This document shows positions 1-8,147 of a stretch of DNA of 35,665 bases, piece after piece. Numbering within the stretch: position 1 is the first letter of the stretch; every line of letters begins with the position of its first letter. The position numbers and the translations under genes are program-made. Source of the stretch: Hydrogenimonas sp. (GTDB lineage Bacteria; Campylobacterota; Campylobacteria; Campylobacterales; Hydrogenimonadaceae); contig WFUN01000050.1 in assembly GCA_015484905.1 (NCBI GenBank), forward strand, positions 1-35,665, given 5' to 3'. The notes beneath the pieces were generated by a model that was given only the letters and a program-made list of their open reading frames with translations, did not search any database and was not told the DNA's origin.

Positions 1-250
1 GTAGAGTAAGAGTTTCTACCATATCGTTGCCGGAAGAGTGAACAGCGTTTTGGGAAGTTCTTGAAAAAGAGGATGTATAAAACTGCTCTTCAAAGCCGGA
101 ATGTACGCAGATGCAGGGATTCTCTTTTTCATATTCTCTCAGCTTCTCTTCAAGCTCTTCGATACCGGATTGCAGTATCGGCAACCAGCTACGCAGTGTA
201 CTTGAGAGCCTCGTTTTTAGCTGTACACTCTGTTTCTGGCGAAGTTTCAC
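1..250 (-). CDS. rpoN: RNA polymerase sigma-54 factor, N-terminal part (cut by window edge)
   Basis: Sigma-54 directs RNA polymerase to -24/-12 promoters and needs an enhancer-binding ATPase; in Campylobacterota it mainly serves flagellar genes. Only the first 83 codons are present. They give the region I signature: a Gln/Ser/Thr-rich start (MKLRQKQSVQLKT), then a Leu-rich stretch with LRSWLPILQSGIEELEEKL and the acidic EKENP segment typical of the activator-interacting domain. The start is a GTG at 250-248, with AGGGAG about 7 bases upstream. It lies 36 bases after the lptB stop, so the two are probably co-transcribed. Region I normally carries more Gln and Leu repeats further in, which cannot be judged here. 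Identification rests on region I alone, but the lptB-rpoN order is common in proteobacteria and supports it. Confidence 0.85.
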   Translation of the reverse strand, partial: MKLRQKQSVQLKTRLSSTLRSWLPILQSGIEELEEKLREYEKENPCICVHSGFEEQFYTSSFSRTSQNAVHSSGNDMVETLTL

Positions 251-286
251 CTGTTCACTCCCTTTTAAAATCGGCAAAAAGGCTTC

Positions 287-1009
287 TCATAACGTAAAAT
301 GCTCCCCAAGATAGTGTTTTATCACATTTGTATCGGCAGCTATCTCTTCTGCGCTCCCTTCAGCCATCAGCTCGCCTGAGCGCATTACATACGCACGATT
401 GCAGATACCAAGTGTTTCACGCACGTTATGATCGGTTATCAGTACGCCGATATCGAGCTCCAGCAGCTGTTTAATGATATTTTGTATATCGATGACAGCG
501 ATTGGATCCACCCCTGCAAAAGGCTCATCAAGCAGAAGAAACTTTGGCTTGCTCACAAGAGCCCGTGCAATCTCTGCACGCCTTCGCTCTCCTCCGCTGA
601 GCCTGATGCCCTTGCGGTTTCTTATAGGTTCTATATTGAACAGTTCCAGCAGATTCTCTATTCTCTTCTGCGCATTTGTCTTATCGAGCCTGGCCGCTTC
701 AGCCGCTATTTGCAGATTCTCTTCGACCGTCAGATCTTTGAAGATACTCGATTCTTGGGGGAGATAGCCTATGCCGAGTCTCGAGCGTACATGCAAAGGA
801 TATTTCGTAACATCTTCATCATCTATATACACATGTCCGTCGCTTACACCTATCAGTCCGCATATCATATAAAAGGTAGTTGTTTTGCCTGCACCGTTTG
901 GACCAAGCAGTCCTACAACCTCTTTGGTATTAAGCTTTAAAGAGACATCTCTTACGATAACGTTTTTCTTGATCGTTTTGTTGAGTTTTTCGGCTCTGAG
1001 ACTATGCAT
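287..1009 (-). CDS. lptB: LPS export ABC transporter ATP-binding protein LptB
   Basis: Cytoplasmic ATPase of the LptB2FGC machine that pulls lipopolysaccharide out of the inner membrane. With the start at 1009 the protein has 240 residues, the usual LptB size. Walker A (GPNGAGKTT) lies at about 36-44, followed by YLPQESSIF in the Q-loop region, the signature LSGGERRR, the Walker B/LLLDEPFAGVDP stretch and the H-loop in LITDHNVRET. These sequences are specific to LptB among ABC ATPases. An ATG at 1039 with GGGGGA upstream would add ten residues. The internal ATG is preferred because it aligns with the family N-terminus and gives an 8-base overlap with tsaE (ATGCATAG). Downstream is rpoN. Confidence 0.95.
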   Translation of the reverse strand: MHSLRAEKLNKTIKKNVIVRDVSLKLNTKEVVGLLGPNGAGKTTTFYMICGLIGVSDGHVYIDDEDVTKYPLHVRSRLGIGYLPQESSIFKDLTVEENLQIAAEAARLDKTNAQKRIENLLELFNIEPIRNRKGIRLSGGERRRAEIARALVSKPKFLLLDEPFAGVDPIAVIDIQNIIKQLLELDIGVLITDHNVRETLGICNRAYVMRSGELMAEGSAEEIAADTNVIKHYLGEHFTL

Positions 1010-1427
1010 CTGTTTCAATCCTGTAGTTACGGCTTTCATTTTCCCCCGTTATCTCCACAACCGCCGTTTTGAAACCGTATTTGGACAAAAGCTCTCTAAG
1101 CGAATCGTCTCCCCACTCTATCAGGTGCCATCCGGGCTCTTCGAGACTTTCCAAAAGGCCTATGGCAAAAAATCTGTCATTGGGACACTGATAAAGATCG
1201 TAATGATAAAGATCGTCCCCATATATATGCTGTATGGAGAATGTCGGCGAAGTTACCGCTTTTGTGTATCCCCTGGATCTGGCAAGAGCTTTTACCAGTG
1301 TCGTTTTTCCGGCTGCCAGGTCACCCTTTAAAAAAATCACGGCATTTTGAGGCAAGCTCTTTTCAAGCTCTTCGACCACACGGTCCAGCTCATCGACTGA
1401 TGCCTCTATTTTCTTCTCATAATGCAT
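1002..1427 (-). CDS. tsaE: tRNA threonylcarbamoyladenosine biosynthesis ATPase TsaE
   Basis: P-loop ATPase of the TsaBDE complex that makes t6A37 in ANN-decoding tRNAs. The 141-residue form starting at 1427 has Walker A GDLAAGKTT at about 35-43 (the family usually reads GDLGAGKTT), then TSPTF, the HYDLY motif and EWGD, all in canonical order. The start was chosen because CAGG lies 6 bases upstream and the family N-terminus fits; an upstream in-frame start at 1487 would run 71 bases into trpD and add residues unlike the family. It overlaps the trpD end by 11 bases and the lptB start by 8, so translation is probably coupled along this run. Confidence 0.93.
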   Translation of the reverse strand: MHYEKKIEASVDELDRVVEELEKSLPQNAVIFLKGDLAAGKTTLVKALARSRGYTKAVTSPTFSIQHIYGDDLYHYDLYQCPNDRFFAIGLLESLEEPGWHLIEWGDDSLRELLSKYGFKTAVVEITGENESRNYRIETDA

Positions 1428-2400
1428 TTGAAACCTGAATGATTTTTTCCAAAGCCGCTTTGGCCCGACCGGAATCGATCGTTTCACGAGCTATCTGCAG
1501 CCCTTCTGCCATATCGCTTGCCAAACCGTCGACAATCAGTCCGGCTGCGGCATTGATAAGAACAATATCTCGTTTTGGCCCTTTAGTCTCTCCACTCAAT
1601 ATCGAAAATGTTGTTTTGGCATTTTCGACGGCATCAGCACCGCGTATAGACTCGAGCGGTGCGGACGCAATACCGAATTTTGCCGGGTCTATATAAAACT
1701 CCTTCAACTCACCATCTTCAAGCATAATCGCCTTGCTGAGTTCCGAGAGCGAAATCTCATCGAGACCATCGAGGCTGCTGACCACCATTGCACGCTTGCT
1801 GCCGAGCCTTTTTAGAGCCTGTGCCATTTTGGAAACGAATGATGTGTCGAAAACCCCTATAAGCTGTTTTTCCACTCCGGCCGGATTGCTAAGCGGGCCC
1901 AGTATGTTGAATATGGTACGATGGGTTATGGACTTTCTTATCGGCATTATAAATTTCATGGCAGGATGATGCAAAACGGCAAAAATGAAAGCAAAGCCAC
2001 ACTCTTGCAGCATCTCTACCTGCTGGTGAGGTGCAAGGTCGAGACGAATACCAAGCGCCTCGAGCATATCCGCACTTCCGGAACGACTGGTGATGGAACG
2101 GTTGCCATGTTTCGCCACTTTGCATCCGGCACCAGCAAGCAGAAGGGAAACTGTTGTGGAGATATTGAAGGTATTGCTTCCGTCTCCTCCTGTTCCGCAA
2201 TTGTCTATCAGCTCTTTGCGAAGCTCTTCAGGAACAGGAAGTTTTATGGAGTGTTCACGCATAACTTCCGCTGCAGCCGCTATCTCATCCGCACTTTCAC
2301 CTCTCTTTGCCATTTCGATCAACAGATCTCTCGCTTCCGACTCATCCATACGCCCTGAAAAGAGTCTTTCAAAAGCGCTTTTCGCATCATTGTAAGTCAT
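1417..2400 (-). CDS. trpD: Anthranilate phosphoribosyltransferase
   Basis: Transfers phosphoribose from PRPP to anthranilate in tryptophan synthesis. The 327-residue length is normal. The N-terminal helical domain is followed by the PRPP-binding DNCGTGGDGSNTFNIST segment (about 67-83), then KHGNRSITSRSGSADMLEALG, which includes the anthranilate/Mg-binding residues, and HHPAMKFIMPIRKS. All hallmark motifs are intact. The start at 2400 overlaps the stop of the S4 gene by one base (TAATG) with GGAG just upstream. It is separated from any other trp gene in the window, so it belongs to a mixed operon and not to a trp operon here. No leader peptide or attenuator was seen. Confidence 0.96.
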   Translation of the reverse strand: MTYNDAKSAFERLFSGRMDESEARDLLIEMAKRGESADEIAAAAEVMREHSIKLPVPEELRKELIDNCGTGGDGSNTFNISTTVSLLLAGAGCKVAKHGNRSITSRSGSADMLEALGIRLDLAPHQQVEMLQECGFAFIFAVLHHPAMKFIMPIRKSITHRTIFNILGPLSNPAGVEKQLIGVFDTSFVSKMAQALKRLGSKRAMVVSSLDGLDEISLSELSKAIMLEDGELKEFYIDPAKFGIASAPLESIRGADAVENAKTTFSILSGETKGPKRDIVLINAAAGLIVDGLASDMAEGLQIARETIDSGRAKAALEKIIQVSNAL

Positions 2401-2645
2401 TAAAGCTCCTCAACATATTTCTCTTTTGCACTTTTTGGGATGGTTTTGGTCGTGGGAATTGCAAGCACTCTATAGCGTCTCGGGCCTTTGTAGTAACGGA
2501 TTTCGATTATATCGTCCGCTTTTATCTCTTTTGCAGGCTTGGCAAGTACGCCGTTTATAAATACAACACCATTTTTTATCATATCCTGTGCAACCGTTCT
2601 TCGCTTGACCAGATTGACACAACTCAAAAATTTATCGATTCTCAA
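2400..2645 (-). CDS. Small S4-domain RNA-binding protein
   Basis: An 81-residue protein built almost entirely from one S4 fold: MRIDKFLSCVNLVKRRTVAQDMIKNGVVFINGVLAKPAKEI. The pattern R-D-K-L...K-R..A..M...G.V.(I/V)N(G) is the S4 signature. Size and architecture resemble Hsp15 and the ribosome-associated RqcP/YlmH-type S4 proteins, which bind rRNA or stalled 50S-tRNA complexes. It is the first gene of the S4-trpD-tsaE-lptB-rpoN run and has its own upstream region with a TATAAT on this strand. The exact role cannot be read from sequence. The family assignment is firm. Confidence 0.85.
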   Translation of the reverse strand: MRIDKFLSCVNLVKRRTVAQDMIKNGVVFINGVLAKPAKEIKADDIIEIRYYKGPRRYRVLAIPTTKTIPKSAKEKYVEEL

Positions 2646-2686
2646 TATCTCTCCAAAATTTTGGAAGACCCAAATTTGATAATCTA

Positions 2687-2692
2687 ATTATA
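2687..2692 (-). promoter_or_regulatory. Candidate -10 box for the S4-trpD-tsaE-lptB-rpoN operon
   Basis: On the minus strand this reads TATAAT, 41 bases ahead of the S4 start codon, in an A/T-rich stretch. No convincing -35 hexamer is visible, which is usual for vegetative promoters in Campylobacterota. No start site was mapped. Confidence 0.5.
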
Positions 2693-2774
2693 GAGTGTTG
2701 ATGATAAAGTCTTGTTTATAACGACCGTTACAAATCAGATAGAGGCTTCTGGCCCCGTTATCCGTTTATTTGTA

Positions 2775-2780
2775 TATAAT
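2775..2780 (+). promoter_or_regulatory. Candidate -10 box for the mla operon
   Basis: Perfect TATAAT preceded by a T-rich segment. The predicted transcript would begin near 2787, only about 10-18 bases ahead of the ATGs at 2796 and 2805. This argues that mlaE starts there and not at the upstream in-frame codon at 2712. The 150 bases between the divergent S4 gene and mlaE hold this and the opposing TATAAT; nothing else was recognised there. Confidence 0.5.
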
Positions 2781-2795
2781 TTTGTATTGGATAGA

Positions 2796-3944
2796 ATGGA
2801 TTTCATGAGCAAAGAGAAATATTTCCGTATCTACCATGACTCCACCGGCTCGGTAAAACTTGCAATTATTGGCAGATGGCGTATCGGATCTCTTGATATG
2901 ATCGAAAAATCATATAGAAGTATTCAACATGAAATTTCCTATGCAAAAAAGATAGTTGTCGACTTGGGTGGATTGAAATCGATAGATACGGGGGCAATGG
3001 TCTTTTTTCTCTCTTTGAGGGATGATTTGAAAAAAAACGCTTCGGTGCATACTGTCAATGTACCGGATTGGTTTTGCCGTATGTTTCGGCTCGTAAAACG
3101 GTTCACGGCAACAGCTTCCGGCCATGAGGCATTCTCTTTTTCCATAATTACGAAACTTTTCGAAAATCTTGGGAGACAGGCTTATACACTCTACGCCGAC
3201 TTTCTTCTTTATATGAATTTTCTGGGCCAGTCTGCAGCCGCCTTTTCACGCACACTGTTGCACCCTTCGACATTTCGTACAAAAGAGACTACGGCCAATA
3301 TATACAAAACCGGTGTTATGGCAATCCCGATAGTGGCGCTCAGCGCTTTTCTTGTGGGAGTAGTGATTGCGTTTCAAAGCGCCGTTCAGTTGCAAAAGTA
3401 TGGCGCCAACATTTTTATTGTCGATATGATAGGTATCTCCATTCCAAGGGAGCTCGCACCACTCATTACAGCAATCATCGTTGCCGGCAGAAGCGGATCT
3501 TCCTATACAGCACAGATTGGCGTAATGAAAATAACGCAAGAGATAGACGCAATGAAAACAATGGGGTTCGAAATTTTCCGCTTTATAGTTCTGCCAAGAG
3601 TAGCGGCTCTGGTTGTATCACTCCCTCTTCTTGTATTTTTTGCCGATATCATTGGAATATACGGCGGCCTGCTGGTAGCAAAACTTCAACTCGACATATC
3701 ACCTTCACAGTTTCTGGAAAGATTGCAAAACGAAGTGGATGTCAAGCACTATCTCGTAGGGCTTTTCAAAACTCCGTTTTTCGCTTTCATAATCGCTTCG
3801 ATTGGATGTTTTCGGGGTTTTCAAGTATCGGAAAACACAGAAAGCATAGGACGGTACACTACGATCAGCGTAGTTAACTCGATATTTCTGGTCATTGCTA
3901 TGGATGCACTCTTTTCCATCATATTTACAGAGCTCAATATATGA
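2796..3944 (+). CDS. mlaE: MlaE-family lipid ABC permease with fused N-terminal STAS-like (MlaB-like) domain
   Basis: Inner-membrane permease of an Mla/MCE phospholipid transporter. Residues about 8-110 look like a STAS domain (KLAIIGRWRIGS, then VVDLGGLKSIDTGA), the fold of the separate MlaB subunit in E. coli. Residues about 165-382 are the MlaE permease: an entry helix, then a run of hydrophobic helices containing GVVIAFQSAVQL, the ELAPLITAIIVAGRSGSSYTAQIG motif and EIDAMKTMG. The start at 2796 was chosen because a TATAAT lies at 2775-2780; GGA is 5 bases upstream, and ATG 2805 is an alternative. It overlaps mlaF by ATGA. No separate mlaB or mlaC is present in the cluster. Confidence 0.92.
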   Translation: MDFMSKEKYFRIYHDSTGSVKLAIIGRWRIGSLDMIEKSYRSIQHEISYAKKIVVDLGGLKSIDTGAMVFFLSLRDDLKKNASVHTVNVPDWFCRMFRLVKRFTATASGHEAFSFSIITKLFENLGRQAYTLYADFLLYMNFLGQSAAAFSRTLLHPSTFRTKETTANIYKTGVMAIPIVALSAFLVGVVIAFQSAVQLQKYGANIFIVDMIGISIPRELAPLITAIIVAGRSGSSYTAQIGVMKITQEIDAMKTMGFEIFRFIVLPRVAALVVSLPLLVFFADIIGIYGGLLVAKLQLDISPSQFLERLQNEVDVKHYLVGLFKTPFFAFIIASIGCFRGFQVSENTESIGRYTTISVVNSIFLVIAMDALFSIIFTELNI

Positions 3945-4717
3945 AAAAGATAATAAAAATACGCCATCTTTATACACGTTTCGGCAACAAAACGGTACAC
4001 GAAAATGTAAGTATGACCGTGTATGATGGAGACATTTACGCGATTATAGGCGGCAGTGGCTCAGGAAAGACCACTCTTCTTAGAGAGATGATAATGCTTC
4101 TGCGTCCTACCGGCGGTACACTGGAAGTACTGGGTTACGATTTGAATCGAATAGATCAGAAAGGGGCACAAAAGCTCAGAGAGGAGTGGGGCGTTCTTTT
4201 TCAATTCGGAGCGCTGTTTACTTCGTTGACCGTTGAAGAGAATATCGCTGTATGGCTCAATGAATACACATCCTTGTCAAAAAAGACGATTCGTAAAATT
4301 GTCTACTCCAAACTCGAAATGGTTGGACTTGACCCGGAAGTGGGAAAACTCTATCCAAGCGAACTGAGTGGCGGAATGATAAAACGTTCCGCACTCGCAC
4401 GCGCACTCGTAATGGACCCGAGGCTTCTTTTTCTCGACGAACCGACATCGGGTCTGGATCCTGTGAGTGCTGAAGCTTTTGATGATCTGATCGTTCAGCT
4501 TCGTTCGCTGCTCGGGCTAACTATTGTCATGATTACCCACGATATCGATACGATTTTCAATGTAGTGGACCGAATGGCCGTATTGGACGACAAACGTGTC
4601 GTAGCGGAAGGAACTCTTACCGAGATTTTGAAAAACGACCATCCGTTTATCCACCGTTTTTTTGGCGGCAACCGTGCCAAAATCAGGATAAATTCGATGC
4701 TGAAGGAGACGGGCTGA
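3941..4717 (+). CDS. mlaF: MlaF-type ABC transporter ATP-binding protein (mla operon copy)
   Basis: ATPase that drives the MlaE permease. It has 258 residues, with Walker A GGSGSGKTT, LFQFGALFTSLTVEENIA in the Q-loop region (typical of MlaF/Ttg2A), signature LSGGMIKRSALARAL, Walker B LLFLDEPTSGLDP and H-loop MITHDIDT. The C-terminal tail (HRFFGGNRAKIRINSM) is longer than the ATPase core and resembles the MlaF extension that contacts the partner subunit. It overlaps mlaE by four bases and mlaD by one (TGATG), so the three proteins are very likely made in step. A second MlaF-like gene lies at 30986-31747. Confidence 0.94.
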   Translation: MKKIIKIRHLYTRFGNKTVHENVSMTVYDGDIYAIIGGSGSGKTTLLREMIMLLRPTGGTLEVLGYDLNRIDQKGAQKLREEWGVLFQFGALFTSLTVEENIAVWLNEYTSLSKKTIRKIVYSKLEMVGLDPEVGKLYPSELSGGMIKRSALARALVMDPRLLFLDEPTSGLDPVSAEAFDDLIVQLRSLLGLTIVMITHDIDTIFNVVDRMAVLDDKRVVAEGTLTEILKNDHPFIHRFFGGNRAKIRINSMLKETG

Positions 4718-5682
4718 TGGAGAGCAGAGCCAGCTATACCATAGTCGGCCTCTTTATTTTTCTACTTGGAGCAGGGGCGATTTTATTCGCTCTGTGGATG
4801 GGAAAATACAGCAATAAAAAGGAGTACGCATATTACTATACCTATATGAAAGAGTCAGTTGCGGGTCTTCCATCGGACGGTGCTGTAAAGTATATGGGTG
4901 TAAATATCGGCAAAGTCAAAGAGATCCATATAGATCCGGACGATCCGACACGCATACGCCTGCTGTTGCAGATACCGAAAGATATTCCTATCCGTGAAGG
5001 CATGTACGCGACACTCAATTTTACCGGAATAACAGGAATTGCGTATATAGAGATAATAGGAGGCAAAAAAGGCGCTCCCGTAATAAAAAGCTCTTCTGGC
5101 AAAATTCCAGTAATCCCGTCAAAACCGTCTACTCTCGCACAGATAGGCACTTCGGTAAATGATCTAACCGTACAGATTTCGAAAGCTCTGGACCGGCTCA
5201 ATAACGCTTTTAGTGAAGAGAATATAAAACACTTCAACAATACAATGACAAATATCGATCACTCCACCTACTCATTGAACAGAATACTCAATGAAAAAAA
5301 TATTGAAAACATAAACACTCTTCTGCATAACCTCACCGAAGCCTCGAAAAAAAGCGATGAGATTTTTGAAATGGTCCGAGCGGTCAGAAAAGCGGCTATA
5401 AATATCGGTAACGAAGGAAACAGAACTCTTGTTTCGTTAAAAGATAGTGCCTACACGTTCAAAGAGTTGAATAAGCTTATTATAGATCGTATAAAAAAAG
5501 GCGATCTCGACATTCACCGTCTGCTGCAGCAGACTCTGGCTCAGTCAAACGCCCTGCTGCGCGCATCTCAGACACTGATCTATCAACTGCAAGAAGATGC
5601 GCTTATGATAAAAAACAGCCCCAGAGATCTCTTTTTCAAAGAGGCCGAGCCTAATCCGGGGCCCGGAGAGGAGACGAGGTGA
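4717..5682 (+). CDS. mlaD: MlaD/MCE-domain lipid-binding protein
   Basis: Periplasmic, membrane-anchored MCE protein that forms a hexameric ring on the MlaEF complex and passes lipids through its pore. An N-terminal membrane helix (YTIVGLFIFLLGAGAILFALW, about 6-26) is followed by the MCE domain at about 38-120 (VAGLPSDGAVKYMGVNIGKV, then GMYATLNFTGITGIAYIEI). The remaining 180 residues are mostly helical and probably coiled coil (repeated DLTVQISKALDRLNNAF, then NTLLHNLTEASKKSDEIFEM). At 321 residues it is longer than E. coli MlaD and more like the MCE proteins of Campylobacterota and actinobacteria. Start and stop overlap both neighbours. Confidence 0.93.
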   Translation: MESRASYTIVGLFIFLLGAGAILFALWMGKYSNKKEYAYYYTYMKESVAGLPSDGAVKYMGVNIGKVKEIHIDPDDPTRIRLLLQIPKDIPIREGMYATLNFTGITGIAYIEIIGGKKGAPVIKSSSGKIPVIPSKPSTLAQIGTSVNDLTVQISKALDRLNNAFSEENIKHFNNTMTNIDHSTYSLNRILNEKNIENINTLLHNLTEASKKSDEIFEMVRAVRKAAINIGNEGNRTLVSLKDSAYTFKELNKLIIDRIKKGDLDIHRLLQQTLAQSNALLRASQTLIYQLQEDALMIKNSPRDLFFKEAEPNPGPGEETR

Positions 5683-6293
5683 GAAAATTGGAAAAAATAG
5701 CCACATTATTTATAATAGTCGGCTTCATGTTTTCATTCGCCGGCTGTTCTGTAAAAAAAGTCCCACCTACTTATAGTTATTACCTCTCCCAGGAAACCTC
5801 CGGTATCACAAACAGCTCCGTCAGTACTCCTGTTATTGGTTCTTTGAAGCTGGCATTTACACTTCCTTCCAGAGTCAGCGAAAGTACTTCTATATATTAT
5901 ATTGACAAGAACTACAAACAACAATCCTACAATTACAGCCGATGGTATGATACGGTTACGACCATGTTTGAAGCAAAACTGTTGAGAGCTATTGAAAACT
6001 CCGGGATTGCCAAAAGCGTAACGGGAAGTACTACCGCCGTGGATGCCGAAGTGATACTTGAAATAGGAATTCTCGATTTTGTCCATGATTTAAACGGTGG
6101 GGAAAATTCAAAAGGAAGCGTTTGCATACTTGCAACACTGATAAACAACAGAAACGGCAAAACAGTTGCAACAAAACTTTTCGAAGCTGCCGCTGATGCG
6201 GAGAAAAAAAACGCGCAAGGAGCTGTGGCCGCTCTAAACAAAGCAGCCGACGATGTAACCGTCCGTATAATCGACTGGTTGAAAACCCTATAA
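5679..6293 (+). CDS. ABC transport auxiliary lipoprotein (PqiC/DUF330-like)
   Basis: A 204-residue lipoprotein closing the mla operon. The signal peptide ends in a lipobox FAGC, with the acylated Cys at residue 23. The mature part (VPPTYSYYLSQETSG, then SLKLAFTLPSRVSESTSIYYID, and a region with FEAKLLRAIENSGIAKSV and VILEIGILDFVHD) follows the pattern of the ABC-type transport auxiliary family, which accompanies MCE systems and probably faces the outer membrane. The start is GTG at 5679, inside the mlaD stop (GTGA overlap), with GAGG just upstream. Its last 6 bases overlap tail to tail with the convergent ubiD gene, so no room is left for a separate terminator. Confidence 0.85.
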   Translation: MRKLEKIATLFIIVGFMFSFAGCSVKKVPPTYSYYLSQETSGITNSSVSTPVIGSLKLAFTLPSRVSESTSIYYIDKNYKQQSYNYSRWYDTVTTMFEAKLLRAIENSGIAKSVTGSTTAVDAEVILEIGILDFVHDLNGGENSKGSVCILATLINNRNGKTVATKLFEAAADAEKKNAQGAVAALNKAADDVTVRIIDWLKTL

Positions 6294-8111
6294 AATTCCG
6301 AAACGTCTGACAAACTCGTCATCTATCTCGACAAGGCCTCTTTTTTTAAGAGACTCCAATACCTTCTTGTCGCAAAGAACATCACCTGGCCACTCCCGCA
6401 TATAACCGTCCAGTTCGTTTTTATCTGTAGCATCTATCATGATAAACGGCTCTTTGCGCACATCTCTCAAAGCGTCGATATTGTTTGTTATTCGCCATAT
6501 AAGCATATATATATTATCAAGACTGTTTTTATCGGCATCGACCACAATCAATATCTTCATATGCGCATGAAGTGCCTTTATATCGTCGAAAAACTCCTGA
6601 ACACAGCGTCTCTTGTCATAGGCGACAATACAGACAGGGTTCTTCGTATGGGTAAAATACTGTTTGAGCCCCCTCACCGAGGTATCTATCGCCTGCATTA
6701 CTTCAAGAAGTTCGGCATCGCTCAAAAGAGACCCGATGCCGCCGGGTATCTCTTCACCTGTAGAGTCGATACCCAGCTTTCCACCAACCAGCGTTTCGGG
6801 ACTGGAGTGATCGAGCGCATCCACTATCCCTTCCGTAATCAGCAAAGACTCGGGTTCCATTCTGTTTAGAATATACTCGGTGAGAGCTTTGTAATCGGTA
6901 AGATCTGGAGCATCGCTTCCAACAAATATGGCATGTTTGACGAAACTCATCTGCCCCACGCCCCAGAAAGCATGCATAAACTGTTTGGCATGTCCTTTGT
7001 AGTGTGTCTGCATCTTAGCTATGATGAGGTTATGAAAAACTCCGTTTTCCGGCATATGGTAGTCTATGAGATCCGGGGCGGTAGTCTTGAGAAGCGGCAG
7101 AAAAATACGCTCCGTTCCCCACCCCATGTACTTGTCTTCAAGAGGAGGCTTGCCTACTACGGTTGCCTGGTAGAGAGGATTTTTTTTCATGGTTATCGCA
7201 GTAACGTCCATTACGGGATATGGCTCTTTGAGGGTATAATAGCCGGTATGATCCCCAAAAGGCCCCTCTGTAACCAGCCGTTGCGGATCGACTTCTCCTT
7301 CTATGACGATATCCACATCTTCAGGAATCCATATGTCGTTGGTTATGGACTTTACCAATTTCGCCGACTCATTGCGAACAAACCCGTATAACATGAGTTC
7401 GAACATTCCGTAAGGCAAAGGTGCCTGTCCACACCAGATATACAGAGGATCGCCACCGATAGCCACTGTAACGGGCATCTTCTTTCCAGCCTCTTTATAC
7501 TGATCAAAGAAGTGACTGGCATCTTTATGTATCTGCCAATGCATTCCCAGTCTTCTTTTATCGTATTGCTGCAGCCTGTACATACCCAAATTCTGCATTT
7601 TACCGTCGAGGCTCTTTGTGTAGACCTGCCCCATCGTTATAAACGGCCCGCCATCTTCGGGCCATGTTTTTAAAATGGGAATTTCGTCCAGATCTATCTG
7701 GGAAGCTATTTTTACTGTTTGTTGACACAGCCCCCGCTCTTTTTGGCGCTTTGGAAAAACGTTTTTAAGAGCGAACAGTTTAGAAAGCATCGATAGTTTT
7801 GCAATGAACCCTTCAGGCGGCCTCATATGCATAAGCTCTTCTATCTCATCTGCGATTTCATCCGGATGTCGCCCGAATATCTTCTCTGTTACTTCATAGT
7901 TAGCAAAAATATTCATAACTACAGGCATATCGTACTCAATCCCTTTTGCACGATTGACAGGCCTTTTGAAAAGAAGAACCCGTGAAGGTCTTTTTTTTAC
8001 CTCGACGTAGGCAATATGGGCGATTTCAAGCTCCACATCACATGGCTCTTCGATGACTTTGAGATATCCATCGCGCTCAAGTATCTCGAGCCACTTCTGC
8101 ATTGTAGCCAT
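6288..8111 (-). CDS. ubiD: UbiD-family menaquinone biosynthesis decarboxylase
   Basis: Prenylated-FMN-dependent decarboxylase. In Campylobacterota this branch serves the futalosine route to menaquinone and not ubiquinone synthesis, because these organisms use menaquinone (established for the phylum, inferred here). The 607-residue length fits the menaquinone-type UbiD subfamily. Recognisable blocks are LPYGMFELMLYGF, the acidic VTEGPFGDHTGYYTLKEPYP segment with the catalytic Glu environment, KYMGWGTERIFLPLL and GQMSFVKHAIFV. Start ATG 8111 has AAGGA 5 bases upstream. It is the last gene of the DUF2018-to-ubiD operon, 36 bases after hemC. The cofactor-making partner UbiX is not in the window. 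The family is certain; the pathway is likely. Confidence 0.9.
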   Translation of the reverse strand: MATMQKWLEILERDGYLKVIEEPCDVELEIAHIAYVEVKKRPSRVLLFKRPVNRAKGIEYDMPVVMNIFANYEVTEKIFGRHPDEIADEIEELMHMRPPEGFIAKLSMLSKLFALKNVFPKRQKERGLCQQTVKIASQIDLDEIPILKTWPEDGGPFITMGQVYTKSLDGKMQNLGMYRLQQYDKRRLGMHWQIHKDASHFFDQYKEAGKKMPVTVAIGGDPLYIWCGQAPLPYGMFELMLYGFVRNESAKLVKSITNDIWIPEDVDIVIEGEVDPQRLVTEGPFGDHTGYYTLKEPYPVMDVTAITMKKNPLYQATVVGKPPLEDKYMGWGTERIFLPLLKTTAPDLIDYHMPENGVFHNLIIAKMQTHYKGHAKQFMHAFWGVGQMSFVKHAIFVGSDAPDLTDYKALTEYILNRMEPESLLITEGIVDALDHSSPETLVGGKLGIDSTGEEIPGGIGSLLSDAELLEVMQAIDTSVRGLKQYFTHTKNPVCIVAYDKRRCVQEFFDDIKALHAHMKILIVVDADKNSLDNIYMLIWRITNNIDALRDVRKEPFIMIDATDKNELDGYMREWPGDVLCDKKVLESLKKRGLVEIDDEFVRRFGIL

Positions 8112-8147
8112 GCAAATCCTTATTAATGCAAAATTGATCTGTTATAA

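Noticed and set aside
2712-2795. N-terminal extension of mlaE by 28 residues
   Set aside because: The extension spans the TATAAT at 2775-2780, does not resemble STAS or MlaE sequence, and two ATGs follow at 2796 and 2805.
8112-8147. Internal promoter (TTATAA/TATAAC) between hemC and ubiD
   Set aside because: The motif is short, nearly symmetrical and A/T-driven; a 36-base gap is ordinary inside an operon.
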